Notes: generated by a model from the letters alone, not told the origin. Positions 18,074-27,181 are shown, numbered from the stretch's first letter. The stretch is DNA of 64,000 bases from Nostoc sp. TH1S01 (GCA_018993265.1 JAGKSW010000037.1:1-64000), one strand, 5' to 3'. Numbers and translations are program-made.

Positions 18074-19453
18074 CTACACAACTACAGGTTTATTCGCCTG
18101 TTTAACTTGTGGTGTTGCTACCATCTGCATTCCGGCGGGTGAGGCTAGAGTTAAACCACGACGCACAGGGCGCACAGGGCGTTTATTCACCAGAGAGACT
18201 TGAAACTGAGACAAAATTGTGGCGAGGGCAATTTTCATTTCATACTGAGCAAAGGCTAAACCAATACAACGACGATTTCCGCCACCAAAGGGTAAATATT
18301 CATAAGGGGAAAATTGTCTTTCTAAAAAGCGTTCTGGCTTAAATAGGTTTGGCTGTGGATAAACTTCTGGGCGATGGTGCGCTAAATAAATACTAGGAAT
18401 AATTCTTGTACCTTTGGGTAATTTGTAGCCCATAATTTCAATTGGCGATTTCGCCACTCGAAAGAAAGCAGTTAGCACAATGGGATATATCCGCAAGGTT
18501 TCTTGGCAAACTGCTGTTAAATAAGGCAATTTGGCAATATTACTTGGTTCAGGGTTAGCGCCTAAACTAGATAATTCTTGGAGTAATTTTTCTCGGACTT
18601 CTGGTAAACGGTCAAGCCAGTAAAAAGCCCAAGTTAATGCAGAAGCTGTGGTTTCATGTCCTGCAACCAGCATTGTCATTAATTCATCACGTAATTCTAC
18701 ATCTGACATGGGTTGTCCATCTTCATAACGAGCCGAAATCAATAAACTGAGAATATCTTGGCGATTTTGCCCAGATTCAGCCCTACGTTCTTGAATTAGT
18801 GTATAAATTAGTTGATCAATTTGACTGAGTTGGCGTGTAATTTTCCCCCAAGGACTCCACGCACCCCAATCTTTTTGCAGAAACCGAAAGAAAAAAGAAC
18901 CAGACATCACAGGTGAACTCATGATGTCTAAGGTTGAAGTGAGTAATTGGCGCAGTTGTTGAAACATCGGCCCTTCATCCACACCAAATACCACGCGTAA
19001 AATGACACGCAAGGTGATTTCTTGCATGGAGGCGCGGATATTGAAGGGTTTACCTATCACCCATTCATTGCTAACTTGTTGTGTGATCTCGCGGATAGCT
19101 TGACCGTAAGCCCGCATTCTTTCACCATGAAAAGGCGGTGTGAGTAATTGGCGTTGGCGTTGGTGGCGATCGCCATCTAGTAATATCAAGGAATGATCAC
19201 CAAGCAAAAATCTTAAAGTTTGATTACCTCTACCAGCCTCAAAATAACTCGGATCAGCAGTAAAAATCTGCTCTAGTGCTTGGGGATGGCTGAAATAAAC
19301 GAGTTGATTCTCGCCCTTACTCCAAATTGTGAAGTTATCACCGTAAACTTTGGCAAAATCTTCGACATAATCTATCGGTCGAAAAATAAACTTAATGATT
19401 CGCAGCCAGTACGGTACTCTTGGCCCATCAGGCAAGCTGTTAGTTATTGTCAT
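18074..19453 (-). CDS. Cytochrome P450, CYP110-like
   Basis: About 459 residues from ATG 19453 (MTITNSLPDGPRVPYWLR, the usual start of cyanobacterial CYP110 proteins); an upstream GTG at 19519 adds a basic tail unlike the family. I-helix motif AGHETTASALTW, K-helix ETLRIYP, PERF and the heme-binding loop FGGGNRRCIG (Cys396 in this numbering) are intact. CYP110 members oxidise fatty acids, alkanes or terpenoids using ferredoxin-type donors; the actual substrate is unknown. It is divergent from the parA-like gene; about 110 bases lie between the starts. Confidence 0.88.
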   Translation of the reverse strand: MTITNSLPDGPRVPYWLRIIKFIFRPIDYVEDFAKVYGDNFTIWSKGENQLVYFSHPQALEQIFTADPSYFEAGRGNQTLRFLLGDHSLILLDGDRHQRQRQLLTPPFHGERMRAYGQAIREITQQVSNEWVIGKPFNIRASMQEITLRVILRVVFGVDEGPMFQQLRQLLTSTLDIMSSPVMSGSFFFRFLQKDWGAWSPWGKITRQLSQIDQLIYTLIQERRAESGQNRQDILSLLISARYEDGQPMSDVELRDELMTMLVAGHETTASALTWAFYWLDRLPEVREKLLQELSSLGANPEPSNIAKLPYLTAVCQETLRIYPIVLTAFFRVAKSPIEIMGYKLPKGTRIIPSIYLAHHRPEVYPQPNLFKPERFLERQFSPYEYLPFGGGNRRCIGLAFAQYEMKIALATILSQFQVSLVNKRPVRPVRRGLTLASPAGMQMVATPQVKQANKPVVV

Positions 19454-19561
19454 AAAATCTTGTAAAAATTTATCATGACTATTTTTATTTTGGCGATTTT
19501 TTCTGCTACTGCGGGTCACACAAAGCGGTATATTCTTGTATGGCAGGGTCGGAAGTAAGCA

Positions 19562-20194
19562 GTGCCAAAAATAGTCGCTATCCTCAACGGTAAAGGAGGA
19601 GTCGGCAAAACGACTACCTCAATCAATTTAGCTGCACAATTTGCTAAACGAAAAAACGTGCTGCTAGTAGATGCAGATATTCAAGGTTCTGCCAGTTGGT
19701 GGTTTGGACGCAATGATCAAGGGATGGGATTTGATTTATCTCAAGAGACAGATCCACAACTATTAGGCCATTTACGTAAAATAAAAGGTTACGATTTAGT
19801 AGTGGTGGATACGCCTCCAGCGCTGCACTCTGAAGCATTGGCGACAGTAGTAGCGATCGCAGATTATATACTGTTACCTACACCTCCATCCGCAATGGAT
19901 TTAGCTGTTCTCATTGAAACAGTAAAATCAGCCGTCGTTCCCACAGGAGTTCCCCATCGTGTACTCTTAACTAAAGTCGATGCGCGGAGTATTGGTGAAG
20001 CTATGGAAGCGCAAAACACTCTCGTCAAGCTAGGTATCCCCGTTTGTAAAGGCTTCATTCGTACCTATAAAGCCCACGAACGAGCTGCATTAGAGGGTGT
20101 CGCAATCAATCAATGGCGAGGCAAAAATGCTTGGGAGGCGGAATCAGACTACCGCCGCGTGGCTGATGAATTACAGCGTGATTGGAGAAAATAG
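19562..20194 (+). CDS. ParA-family ATPase, McdA-like
   Basis: 210 residues, GTG start. The deviant Walker A box NGKGGVGKTT carries the signature lysine (Lys11), followed by VDADIQGSASWWFG (switch I) and DLVVVDTPPA (Walker B). Such ATPases dimerise on the nucleoid with ATP and position plasmids, chromosomes or protein cargoes. No parB, parS or replication gene is present; instead a coiled-coil gene follows after six bases, the arrangement of McdA-McdB, which spaces carboxysomes in cyanobacteria. With a canonical lysine it would be of the type 2 McdA class as I recall it. The ParA family call is firm, the McdA role inferred. Confidence 0.8.
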   Translation: MPKIVAILNGKGGVGKTTTSINLAAQFAKRKNVLLVDADIQGSASWWFGRNDQGMGFDLSQETDPQLLGHLRKIKGYDLVVVDTPPALHSEALATVVAIADYILLPTPPSAMDLAVLIETVKSAVVPTGVPHRVLLTKVDARSIGEAMEAQNTLVKLGIPVCKGFIRTYKAHERAALEGVAINQWRGKNAWEAESDYRRVADELQRDWRK

Positions 20195-20200
20195 AAAATA

Positions 20201-20749
20201 ATGGCTAGGAAACAAAATCTTTCTGACTTAATTCAAGCAGAAGCACAAAAATTAACCCCAAATAGTGCAGTAGATGAAGCTGCAATTGAAGTCCCGGCTG
20301 TACAAGTTGTCGAACAAACCGCAGCCGCAGATGAAGAAGTAACTGAATCAACAACTGCTAAACGTAATACTCCCACAAAAGCAGATTTGGAAACTACTAT
20401 TAAAGACTTAAAAATAACTTTAGAAAAAAATCAGGAAACAGAAAAGGCTCTGCAAACGCAAATTAAAGAATTAAAATCAGCGTTATCTGAACAGCAAGCA
20501 TCCGTAGAACGCTTAACCAAAGAGCTGGATGAAGCAAAAAAAACAGCATTGCACCTGGCAGAAGCTAATTCTACACTAATAGAAGAAAATAAAGCTTTAC
20601 AACAACCAAAGAGTAGTATTGTCCCTCAGAAAAAAGAAACTTATCACCCAGTTGATTATAGAAAATCTCACCGTGCCCCTGAAAAACTTCCTGATATGCC
20701 AGCAGAATCTAAAGATGATTTTGCGGCTAATACTTGGTTGTATGACTAA
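20201..20749 (+). CDS. Coiled-coil partner of ParA, McdB-like
   Basis: 182 residues, very charged. Residues 1-60 are acidic, Ala/Glu/Thr-rich and probably disordered. Residues 60-140 form a long coiled coil (DLETTIKDLKITLEKNQETE, ..LKSALSEQQASVERLTKELD..). The end is disordered and finishes DDFAANTWLYD, with the only Trp four residues from the C-terminus (Trp179). A short, disordered coiled-coil protein with an invariant Trp close to the end, coded just downstream of a ParA ATPase, fits the published description of McdB carboxysome-positioning adaptors. The sequence itself is too low in complexity to prove this. Confidence 0.6.
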   Translation: MARKQNLSDLIQAEAQKLTPNSAVDEAAIEVPAVQVVEQTAAADEEVTESTTAKRNTPTKADLETTIKDLKITLEKNQETEKALQTQIKELKSALSEQQASVERLTKELDEAKKTALHLAEANSTLIEENKALQQPKSSIVPQKKETYHPVDYRKSHRAPEKLPDMPAESKDDFAANTWLYD

Positions 20750-20809
20750 CTCTCGTTAACAAAAGTCAAACAATTTTGATTACAGCAGTTTCGATATTCG
20801 TGAAATACG

Positions 20810-20837
20810 GTAGAGACGTTACATGTAACGTCTCTAC
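20810..20837. repeat. 28-base perfect palindrome
   Basis: gtagagacgttacatgtaac followed by its completing half forms a perfect 28-base palindrome around the centre catg. It lies 60 bases after the McdB-like gene. GTAGAGACG...CGTCTCTAC palindromes are widely dispersed in Nostocales genomes. It may serve as terminator but no T-run follows. Confidence 0.7.
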
Positions 20838-21014
20838 ATAGTTTTAGGTTTTACGCTTGTATCTCATGTACTCAAAATATGCTGTATTTAGATTTAATGT
20901 GGCTTTTAGTTAATTTCTCGTACAGTACGGCGTAAATAGAGCAATCATTCTCAATCAGTGAAATGGCTATTTAATAGCTTTTTGACTTTTGATTACCGCC
21001 TTGCGGTACTAGTT

Positions 21015-21045
21015 TGGTGCGTTATGTCTTCAGCCTAACGCACCA
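21015..21045. repeat. Inverted repeat TGGTGCGTTA
   Basis: tggtgcgtta (21015-21024) and taacgcacca (21036-21045) are exact inverted copies around an 11-base loop. This is another small palindromic repeat common in filamentous cyanobacteria. The rest of the 500-base gap 20750-21257 is AT-rich without a gene. Confidence 0.65.
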
Positions 21046-21257
21046 TATTTTTTTGATATGCGTTAATTCTTAAAACTATAAAACAGATTTAAATATTAGA
21101 GTATATCGGCAATTTTATCTCAACTCGACATTGTACTAACTACTGTGCGATAAATAATTATTCAGATAAATATAGTGTTAACTATACCTAAATTCTTGAT
21201 TTTGCCAATTAAACCTTTGGCACTGTTGATCAAGGTCTGTAACTGAGGTTGAAAAAC

Positions 21258-21626
21258 ATGAAATTGTGTGGCTTTACGATCGCCAGCACTATTTTTACCA
21301 TTTTAGTGGGAGCGATCGCCAGTGGATGTACAAGTTTTGCAGCTCCCAATGTGCAGCAAAGCAAAAGCTTTATTACTCACACCACCAGTCAAACTGTTGT
21401 CAGCACAGAAACAGAAAATACTTCCACAGCCACAAATCAAGGTCTGGAAATCAAAGGAGAACAGTATCGATATTATGATGAGGAAGGCAATCAAGAATGG
21501 AGAGCAATTACTGAGTTAAATCCTATTCAAGAAGGTGTAATATTTGATGGCAAGAATTATTGGTGCATTCCACCAAGACGGGAAGCAGGAGTATGCTCAG
21601 AAAATGGCTGGATGCCTATAAGATAA
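21258..21626 (+). CDS. Small lipoprotein, hypothetical
   Basis: 122 residues from ATG 21258 (MKLCGFTIAS...). The signal sequence ends in IASGC, an acceptable lipobox, so Cys24 is probably lipidated. The mature protein starts with a Ser/Thr-rich linker and has a small folded end (EIKGEQYRYYDEEGNQEWRA ... NYWCIPPRREAGVCSENGWM) with two cysteines able to pair. Family unknown. It ends 78 bases before the bestrophin gene on the same strand. Confidence 0.6.
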   Translation: MKLCGFTIASTIFTILVGAIASGCTSFAAPNVQQSKSFITHTTSQTVVSTETENTSTATNQGLEIKGEQYRYYDEEGNQEWRAITELNPIQEGVIFDGKNYWCIPPRREAGVCSENGWMPIR

Positions 21627-21703
21627 TAGGCTGTGCCTTTGATTTCATTAAAAATTTTAATGATTTAGTATTTGTAACTTTTAATTTAGAAATTGGTAAT
21701 TTT

Positions 21704-22651
21704 ATGGTCAAGAAGGCAAAAACACCTGTTAGAAAAATCTGGCTGAAAGAAATATTTAGATTGCGCGGTTCTGTTATCCCTGGAGTTTTAGAACGCTCTC
21801 TTTTCTGTGGCTTATTTGGTGTTCTAATTTCCTTGCTTGACTTTAAGGAATTGCCAGTTGCTCAACCCATGTTAGGTAGTGTAATTCCCAGCATTGTTTT
21901 GGGTTTATTATTAGTTTTTCGGACTAATACAGCTTATGAAAGATTTTGGGAAGGTCGAAAACTTTGGGGTAGTACAGTTAACACTATCCGCAATCTAGCG
22001 TGGAAAATTTGGGTTGCAGTTGACGAAGTGGAATCTGGCGATAAAGAACGCAAAATTGCAGCATTACGTTTATTACCAGCATTTGCGATCGCCAAAAAGT
22101 TATATCTCCGTTATGAACCAGCTAGTGAAGAATTAAAACCTTGGGTTTCGCCTGCTCAATACAGCAATTTGCAGAATATTCAAAATATGCCTTTAGAAAT
22201 TTCTCGGTTGTTAGGAGATTACTTGCAGCAGGAATACAAACGAGGTATTTTAACTAATTATCAATTAGCGAGTATTCATACTCTGATGAATAACTTGATG
22301 GATAATGTCGGAGGCTGTGAACGAATTTTGAAAACCCCAATTCCGCCAGCCTATGTTATTCATCTGAATCAATTAGTACTCATCTATTGTTTAATTCTGC
22401 CTTTTCAATTTGTTCAAGATTTAGGGTGGTGGACAGGTATATTTGTAGCTCTTGTCAGTTTTGCTTTATTTGGAATTGAGGAAATTGGAGTAGAAATCGA
22501 AAATCCCTTTGGTTACGATCATAATGATTTACCATTAGATAAAATCTGCCAAACTATTCAAAATAATATTGAAGAATTTATTGCTTTTCAAACAAATCCA
22601 GATAGCAGAGAAAAACAAATCAACTTCTCATACACCAATCAAGATGTCTAG
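21704..22651 (+). CDS. Bestrophin-like anion channel
   Basis: 315 residues from ATG 21704; the open frame extends upstream but overlaps the lipoprotein in another frame and loses family similarity. Signatures of the bestrophin/UPF0187 family are seen: WLKEIFRLRGSVIPGVLERS, then the first helix, LLVFRTNTAYERFWEGRKLWG (the near-invariant selectivity/cytosolic motif) and a late pair of hydrophobic segments (LIYCLILPFQFVQDLGWWTG) with IENPFGYDHNDLPLD. In cyanobacteria and chloroplasts such channels conduct chloride or bicarbonate across plasma or thylakoid membranes. The specific ion is not evident. Confidence 0.85.
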   Translation: MVKKAKTPVRKIWLKEIFRLRGSVIPGVLERSLFCGLFGVLISLLDFKELPVAQPMLGSVIPSIVLGLLLVFRTNTAYERFWEGRKLWGSTVNTIRNLAWKIWVAVDEVESGDKERKIAALRLLPAFAIAKKLYLRYEPASEELKPWVSPAQYSNLQNIQNMPLEISRLLGDYLQQEYKRGILTNYQLASIHTLMNNLMDNVGGCERILKTPIPPAYVIHLNQLVLIYCLILPFQFVQDLGWWTGIFVALVSFALFGIEEIGVEIENPFGYDHNDLPLDKICQTIQNNIEEFIAFQTNPDSREKQINFSYTNQDV

Positions 22652-22749
22652 CGGCAAAAATTTTTATATGAGAAAAATCATCAAGGATAAAAACGCGATC
22701 GCTTCTTCTTAGTTGATTAATTGTTACAATGTTATTAAAAATTTATATC

Positions 22750-23136
22750 ATGAAAATTAGTGGCATTCATCATATAGCAATTATTTGTTCCGACTACGAA
22801 CGCTCGAAAAAATTTTATGTAGATATTCTAGGTTTTGCAATTATTCAAGAAACATTTCGAGCCGAAAGAAATTCTTATAAATTAGATTTACGGATTAATA
22901 ATCATACTCAAATAGAGCTATTTTCTTTTCCTAATACTCCCCAACGATTAAGTAATCCAGAAGCTTGTGGTTTAAGACATTTAGCTTTTGCAGTTGAGAA
23001 TATAGAAGATGCTGTTGCTTACTTAAAATTGCATGATATAGAGCCAGAAAATATTAGAATTGATGAAATTACAGGGAAAAAATTTACTTTTTTCAAAGAT
23101 CCTGATAACTTACCTTTAGAAATTTATGAGATATAA
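22750..23136 (+). CDS. VOC-family (glyoxalase fold) protein, YaeR-like
   Basis: 128 residues from ATG 22750. Vicinal oxygen chelate fold: beta-alpha-beta-beta-beta repeated. Likely metal ligands are His in GIHHIAI, Glu in QIELFSF, His in LRHLAFAVEN and Glu in PLEIYE. The KISGIHHIAIICSDYERSKKFY start and FFKDPDNLPLEIYEI end match the YaeR/SMU1112c subgroup, metal-dependent dioxygenase or isomerase-like proteins of unknown substrate. Monocistronic. Confidence 0.85.
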   Translation: MKISGIHHIAIICSDYERSKKFYVDILGFAIIQETFRAERNSYKLDLRINNHTQIELFSFPNTPQRLSNPEACGLRHLAFAVENIEDAVAYLKLHDIEPENIRIDEITGKKFTFFKDPDNLPLEIYEI

Positions 23137-23604
23137 CAATCAAATTTTTTTGGCTAGGTATTTAGCAATACATAAAATATATTACCAATATATTGCTTTA
23201 GTACAGTATATCTATTGAACCTATAGATAGAGAGTTTAATCATAGTTCATAGTTATGGTTAAAGTACTTAAAATTCCCCAAGTAGTGGATTAGCCAATTT
23301 AATTTTGTTAAATCATATAATTACTACTCTCAAAACTCACCATATATGCATATATGTTGAGTTTGGCATCAATTTATTGTATAAAAAAATAAAATGTATA
23401 AAGATTAATAAGTAGAAGGACAGAATTAAAGCTAACTTGAGATTGACGGGTTTCTACACTTCCACAAAGCTCAGTGCATCGCTTCGCTCAACCCTCTTTT
23501 GGTAAAGCTATCGAGCATTGAGCGGAGTCGAAATGCGTCTTCTAAATAGTTATGTCAACCTACTTAATTATTACTTAATCATTAAGGATTTAAGGATTTA
23601 AAGC
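23137..23604. other. Intergenic with palindromes
   Basis: No gene. At 23333-23364 a near-perfect 32-base palindrome (aaactca.. catatatgcatatatg ..tgagttt) could act as terminator or operator. At 23470-23540 there is a dispersed Nostocales repeat with the core gagcattgagcggagtcga. The crtW promoter should lie in the last 100 bases. Confidence 0.5.
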
Positions 23605-24378
23605 ATGACTCAGCTTAAGTTGTTATCGCCCCAGTCAGAAAAGTCAGATTTTGTTATCAATGCTGAAACAAAAACTAATAAAGGGATTATCATGGCTTGT
23701 ATTATTTTAAGCCTGTGGACAACAAGCCTAATCTTCTTCTTTTCATTAGATATTTCTAAAATTTTCATTCCCTTAATAGCTTTAGCTATGCTTTGGCAGA
23801 CATTCTTATATACGGGATTATTTATTACAGCTCATGATGCCATGCATGGTGTAGTTTTTCCTCAAAACCCCAAAATTAATAACTGGATAGGTAGAATATG
23901 TGTGATATTTTACGCGCTATTCTCCTATCAAGAGTTATTAAAAAAGCATTGGTTACATCACCGCTACCCTGCAACTAAAGACGATCCAGATTTTTACGAA
24001 AATCAACATCAAAACTTTTTTGCTTGGTATTTTAACTTTATTAAATCCTATTGGAATTGGCAACAACATCTCAGATTTATAATTGTATATATTTTCCTTA
24101 GATATATTTTCAATATAAGTGAAATAAATTTAATTTTATTTTGGTCTTTACCCTCTATTTTTAGTTCAATACAATTATTTTATTTCGGCACATTTCTGCC
24201 TCATAGAAAACTCGAAGGAGGATATACAAATGAGCATTGTACACGCAGTACTCACTTACCTGTTTTTTGGTCATTTATAACTTGCTACCATTTTGGTTAT
24301 CACAAAGAACATCATGAATATCCTAATGTTCCTTGGTGGAGATTACCAGAGGTTTATCAAGCTTCAGAGCATAACTAA
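23605..24378 (+). CDS. crtW: Beta-carotene ketolase CrtW
   Basis: 257 residues, normal length. It is a membrane-bound di-iron fatty-acid-desaturase-like enzyme with three histidine boxes: AHDAMHG (76-82), HWLHHRYP (115-122) and HKEHHEYPNVPWWRLP near the C-terminus. TDDPDF-like KDDPDFYE and FGTFLPHRK are typical of CrtW. Hydrophobic segments around 30-75 and 95-110 anchor it. It adds keto groups to beta-carotene to give echinenone and canthaxanthin, photoprotective pigments (echinenone also serves orange carotenoid protein). No other carotenoid gene adjoins it. Confidence 0.93.
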   Translation: MTQLKLLSPQSEKSDFVINAETKTNKGIIMACIILSLWTTSLIFFFSLDISKIFIPLIALAMLWQTFLYTGLFITAHDAMHGVVFPQNPKINNWIGRICVIFYALFSYQELLKKHWLHHRYPATKDDPDFYENQHQNFFAWYFNFIKSYWNWQQHLRFIIVYIFLRYIFNISEINLILFWSLPSIFSSIQLFYFGTFLPHRKLEGGYTNEHCTRSTHLPVFWSFITCYHFGYHKEHHEYPNVPWWRLPEVYQASEHN

Positions 24379-24623
24379 CTTCACATAAGTAGTATCAAAG
24401 AATAATCAGAATTAATCAATTCATATTAAATATGAAAATTCTGTTATTCTAAGTAATAAAATAATATTAATAAAAATTAATTGAAAACATACTATGCCTT
24501 TCAATTATTTATTTCCATTTTTTTACTAAATTAGTTATAGAAGCAATTATGTCTGTAGATAGTCCAGCTATGAGCAATTGAAAATTATTCTTATAGCATA
24601 CCCTATTTAAATGGTGTAAATAT

Positions 24624-24863
24624 ATGACATCAAAAACACCTCCAGATAATCGGCAAGATGATGATAAATATAACCCAGAAGATAATCCTGGAACTCAAAC
24701 CACTGTACCTACTACAGAAGAAGGTAATACTTCACTTGATGAAAGATATCGCATGACTGGTCAAGAATCAGGAACAGAGACTCGTCAAGGTGCTGAACCT
24801 GAAGCTGCTGGAGGTACGGTTACAACTCCAGGACTTCCTAATCAAGGAACAGAATCTCGTTAA
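24624..24863 (+). CDS. Small disordered hydrophilic protein
   Basis: 79 residues of low complexity (Thr, Glu, Gly, Pro, Asn, Gln, Asp) without hydrophobic core: TSKTPPDNRQDDDKYNPEDN at the start and GGTVTTPGLPNQGTESR at the end. Such hydrophilin-like proteins occur in desiccation-tolerant Nostocales. Function unknown. It is followed by a clear hairpin at 24891, supporting a real transcription unit. Confidence 0.55.
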   Translation: MTSKTPPDNRQDDDKYNPEDNPGTQTTVPTTEEGNTSLDERYRMTGQESGTETRQGAEPEAAGGTVTTPGLPNQGTESR

Positions 24864-24890
24864 CTTTAATCTTGCATTTTTTGAGAAAAA

Positions 24891-24922
24891 TATGGAGGGC
24901 AATGTACTTATTGCCCTCCATA
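24891..24922. terminator. 13-bp hairpin, probable bidirectional terminator
   Basis: tatggagggcaat (24891-24903) and attgccctccata (24910-24922) pair perfectly around a six-base loop. It lies between the convergent small hydrophilic gene and the ATP-grasp gene; T-rich stretches flank it on the plus side (ttattttttaata), so it probably ends both transcripts. Confidence 0.7.
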
Positions 24923-24957
24923 CGTAATATTTATTTTTTAATAAAAACTATTACTAT

Positions 24958-26232
24958 CTAACTAATATTCTGCAATCCTTTACTCTGTAACTTATTCTCT
25001 ATATTCTGCATATCTGCCAGTGTATTTCCTGAAACAATGCCATATATATCCGTGTAAATTTTTCCATATTTGCTTTTCTCCAAAGCAGACAATATGAGCA
25101 AATGTTTATGCTCTAGTTCTGACTTTAAAGTCAAGAGAACAGATTCCAATGAACCAATCATCCGATAATCACTAGAATATTTAGCCACCTCTTTTCCTAA
25201 CTCTAATAAATTATGACGTTGTAAGCAAAGTGGAGTTGAACCATTAACACGAAAATTGACATCAATTACATACATCTGTCCATCTTTATTTTCTAAAACA
25301 TCGAAGCCAATCACGCCGAAATAATTATGTTGATGAGCATACTTACCAATAGCAGCAATCATCTCAGAGAATTTATTCATGTCGGTTTCGCGGTAATTAA
25401 TCATACCGCCTAAATAGTTGCCTTCTGAGGTCACAAGTTGACTTGTAGTGCCAATCAGCTTTATTACACCTGCTTTGTTAACATAAAACTGGACGCAGTA
25501 ATTCTGAACGACATTCTTGATAAACTCGGAAACAATAATTGTATCTAGTAATTTAATATCGATATATTTTCTAAGTTCTTCAAAGCAATAATTCAACTCG
25601 CTTTCATTGTTAATAATATAAGTACCTTCTCCCGATAGTCCGTGAGATGTTTTGATTAAATAAGGAAATTGTTCGGGTAAGGGAATATCTTTAAGACTAA
25701 CTTGGTGAATATGGTAAATTTCGTATTTGGGATGTGGTACACCGAGTTCGGCTAACGTGGCTTTGTTAAGTAAGTGATAATGAGCATCTGGATTAACAAC
25801 GTGTTTTTCTGGCTTGAGGTGATCAAAGGGAAATAGAGTTATTAACTTGTTAAAGGTATTGCTCCTACTTAGATCATCGAGATAAGTTGAGCAATCTATA
25901 AATTGCATATTAGAATAACTAAAACCAAAATGCTCTTGCCAGTAATTTATCAGCAACTTTGATGGTTGACTGATAACAATACCAGAAATGATATCGCCTA
26001 AAACAGCAAAATTTTTCCAAGGCTCTTTTTGACCAATTTTATCAAAGGAGGTCTTCGTTGCCTCACTACTACCATCTTGAAGAAAGTATTTTTCTGTGTT
26101 GGGATATGCAGCCCAACTAGCAGTTGCTGGATAATTCAAAATGAACCCATAATTTGTATCTGTAATGTCTTCAGCAAACAAATCGGCAAGAGAACTCCCT
26201 TGAAAGTAGTTAAAGTTATATTTTGCATTCAT
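24958..26232 (-). CDS. ATP-grasp ligase of unknown substrate
   Basis: 424 residues. The ATP-grasp lobe spans about 145-350: lysine-containing strand FPYLIKTSHGLSGEG with the glycine-rich loop, LLDTIIVSEFIKNV, and the metal-binding end IGFDVLENKDGQMYVIDVNFRVNGSTP (D..N.R pattern). Such enzymes activate a carboxylate as acyl-phosphate and join it to an amine or thiol. The N-terminal 140 residues are a separate domain I do not recognise. Upstream in the same direction, after 62 bases, lies an isoaspartyl peptidase, and before that hflX. Joint expression is likely. A peptide or amino-acid ligase is my inference; cyanophycin-like chemistry is one option. Confidence 0.75.
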   Translation of the reverse strand: MNAKYNFNYFQGSSLADLFAEDITDTNYGFILNYPATASWAAYPNTEKYFLQDGSSEATKTSFDKIGQKEPWKNFAVLGDIISGIVISQPSKLLINYWQEHFGFSYSNMQFIDCSTYLDDLSRSNTFNKLITLFPFDHLKPEKHVVNPDAHYHLLNKATLAELGVPHPKYEIYHIHQVSLKDIPLPEQFPYLIKTSHGLSGEGTYIINNESELNYCFEELRKYIDIKLLDTIIVSEFIKNVVQNYCVQFYVNKAGVIKLIGTTSQLVTSEGNYLGGMINYRETDMNKFSEMIAAIGKYAHQHNYFGVIGFDVLENKDGQMYVIDVNFRVNGSTPLCLQRHNLLELGKEVAKYSSDYRMIGSLESVLLTLKSELEHKHLLILSALEKSKYGKIYTDIYGIVSGNTLADMQNIENKLQSKGLQNIS

Positions 26233-26294
26233 GCTGAATTTAAAAATGAGGAATAGGCAGTCAAGAGAAAATTAGCAGTTACGAATTATTGAGA

Positions 26295-27167
26295 TTATTT
26301 CCTAGTGAAAACAGCAGTCCTGTCCATGTCTGTGTTCATATAAGCAACTGCCATATTTTGGGAATTATATGCCCAGCCGATTCGTCCTTGATTGTCTATC
26401 AGAATACAGCCAGCCTCACCTTTGACTTTAGATGCCAAAGCGTCAATTGCCATCTGTGCTGCTTCGTCTGGATGTCTGTCTCCCACTAAAAAATCGATCG
26501 CAGTTTTTGCCAAAACCACCGGAATAATCGACTCTCCATCACCTGTGGTTGAGCAAGCACCAATTTTATTATCAGCATACAAGCCACAGCCAATGACTGC
26601 ACTGTCACCAACGCGACCTTGTTGTTGCTTTGTTGTCCCTCCAGTTGAAGTACCAGCCGCTAAAATACCACTCGCATCCAAAACTACACAACCTACAGTG
26701 TTTGGGCGGTCAATTACTTTCTCATCTTTTTTCCACTGCTGCCATTGCTCTTCAGCTATTAAGTCTTCTTTTTTACACATTTCTGCACCGCTATCGACAG
26801 CGAAACGTTCTGCACCACGCGCTACTAGCAGCCTGGGTTTGTCATCCATAATTTTTCGTGCCACTGAGATGGGATGACGTACACCTTGAACTGCTGCGAC
26901 TGCTCCCCAATTTAGAGAGCCTTCCATGATGGCTGCATCTAATTCTACTTCTCCGTCGCTGTTAAGAGTTGCGCCAAGAGCAGCATTAAATGTCTGGTCG
27001 GCTTCGAGAACACGAATAGCTGCTTCAACTGCTTCTGCGGCAGTACCGCCACCGAGCAGCACTGCCCAACCAGCTTCTACTGCTGCTGTACATCCTGTAT
27101 GATTTGCGGCAACTTTGTCGTCTTTGATGGTTTTTGCGCCACCGTGAACAATAATAGTTGGTATCAT
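26295..27167 (-). CDS. Isoaspartyl peptidase/plant-type L-asparaginase
   Basis: 290 residues of the Ntn-hydrolase type. Autocleavage is expected before Thr157 in RPNTVGCVVLD, giving alpha and beta subunits; the new N-terminal Thr is the nucleophile. GTSTGG, RVGDSAVIGCG and STTGDGE motifs are intact, and the start PTIIVHGGA is typical. The enzyme hydrolyses beta-aspartyl dipeptides (including beta-Asp-Arg from cyanophycin) and asparagine. It is 14 bases after hflX and 62 bases before the ATP-grasp gene on the same strand. Confidence 0.92.
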   Translation of the reverse strand: MIPTIIVHGGAKTIKDDKVAANHTGCTAAVEAGWAVLLGGGTAAEAVEAAIRVLEADQTFNAALGATLNSDGEVELDAAIMEGSLNWGAVAAVQGVRHPISVARKIMDDKPRLLVARGAERFAVDSGAEMCKKEDLIAEEQWQQWKKDEKVIDRPNTVGCVVLDASGILAAGTSTGGTTKQQQGRVGDSAVIGCGLYADNKIGACSTTGDGESIIPVVLAKTAIDFLVGDRHPDEAAQMAIDALASKVKGEAGCILIDNQGRIGWAYNSQNMAVAYMNTDMDRTAVFTRK

Positions 27168-27181
27168 AAAATTTCCTTTGG

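Noticed and set aside
21560-21703. N-terminal extension of the bestrophin
   Set aside because: It overlaps the lipoprotein gene in another frame and shows no bestrophin features; ATG 21704 fits the family start.
26392-26877. 161-residue plus-strand ORF
   Set aside because: Antisense to the isoaspartyl peptidase; its length follows from the codon bias of the real gene.
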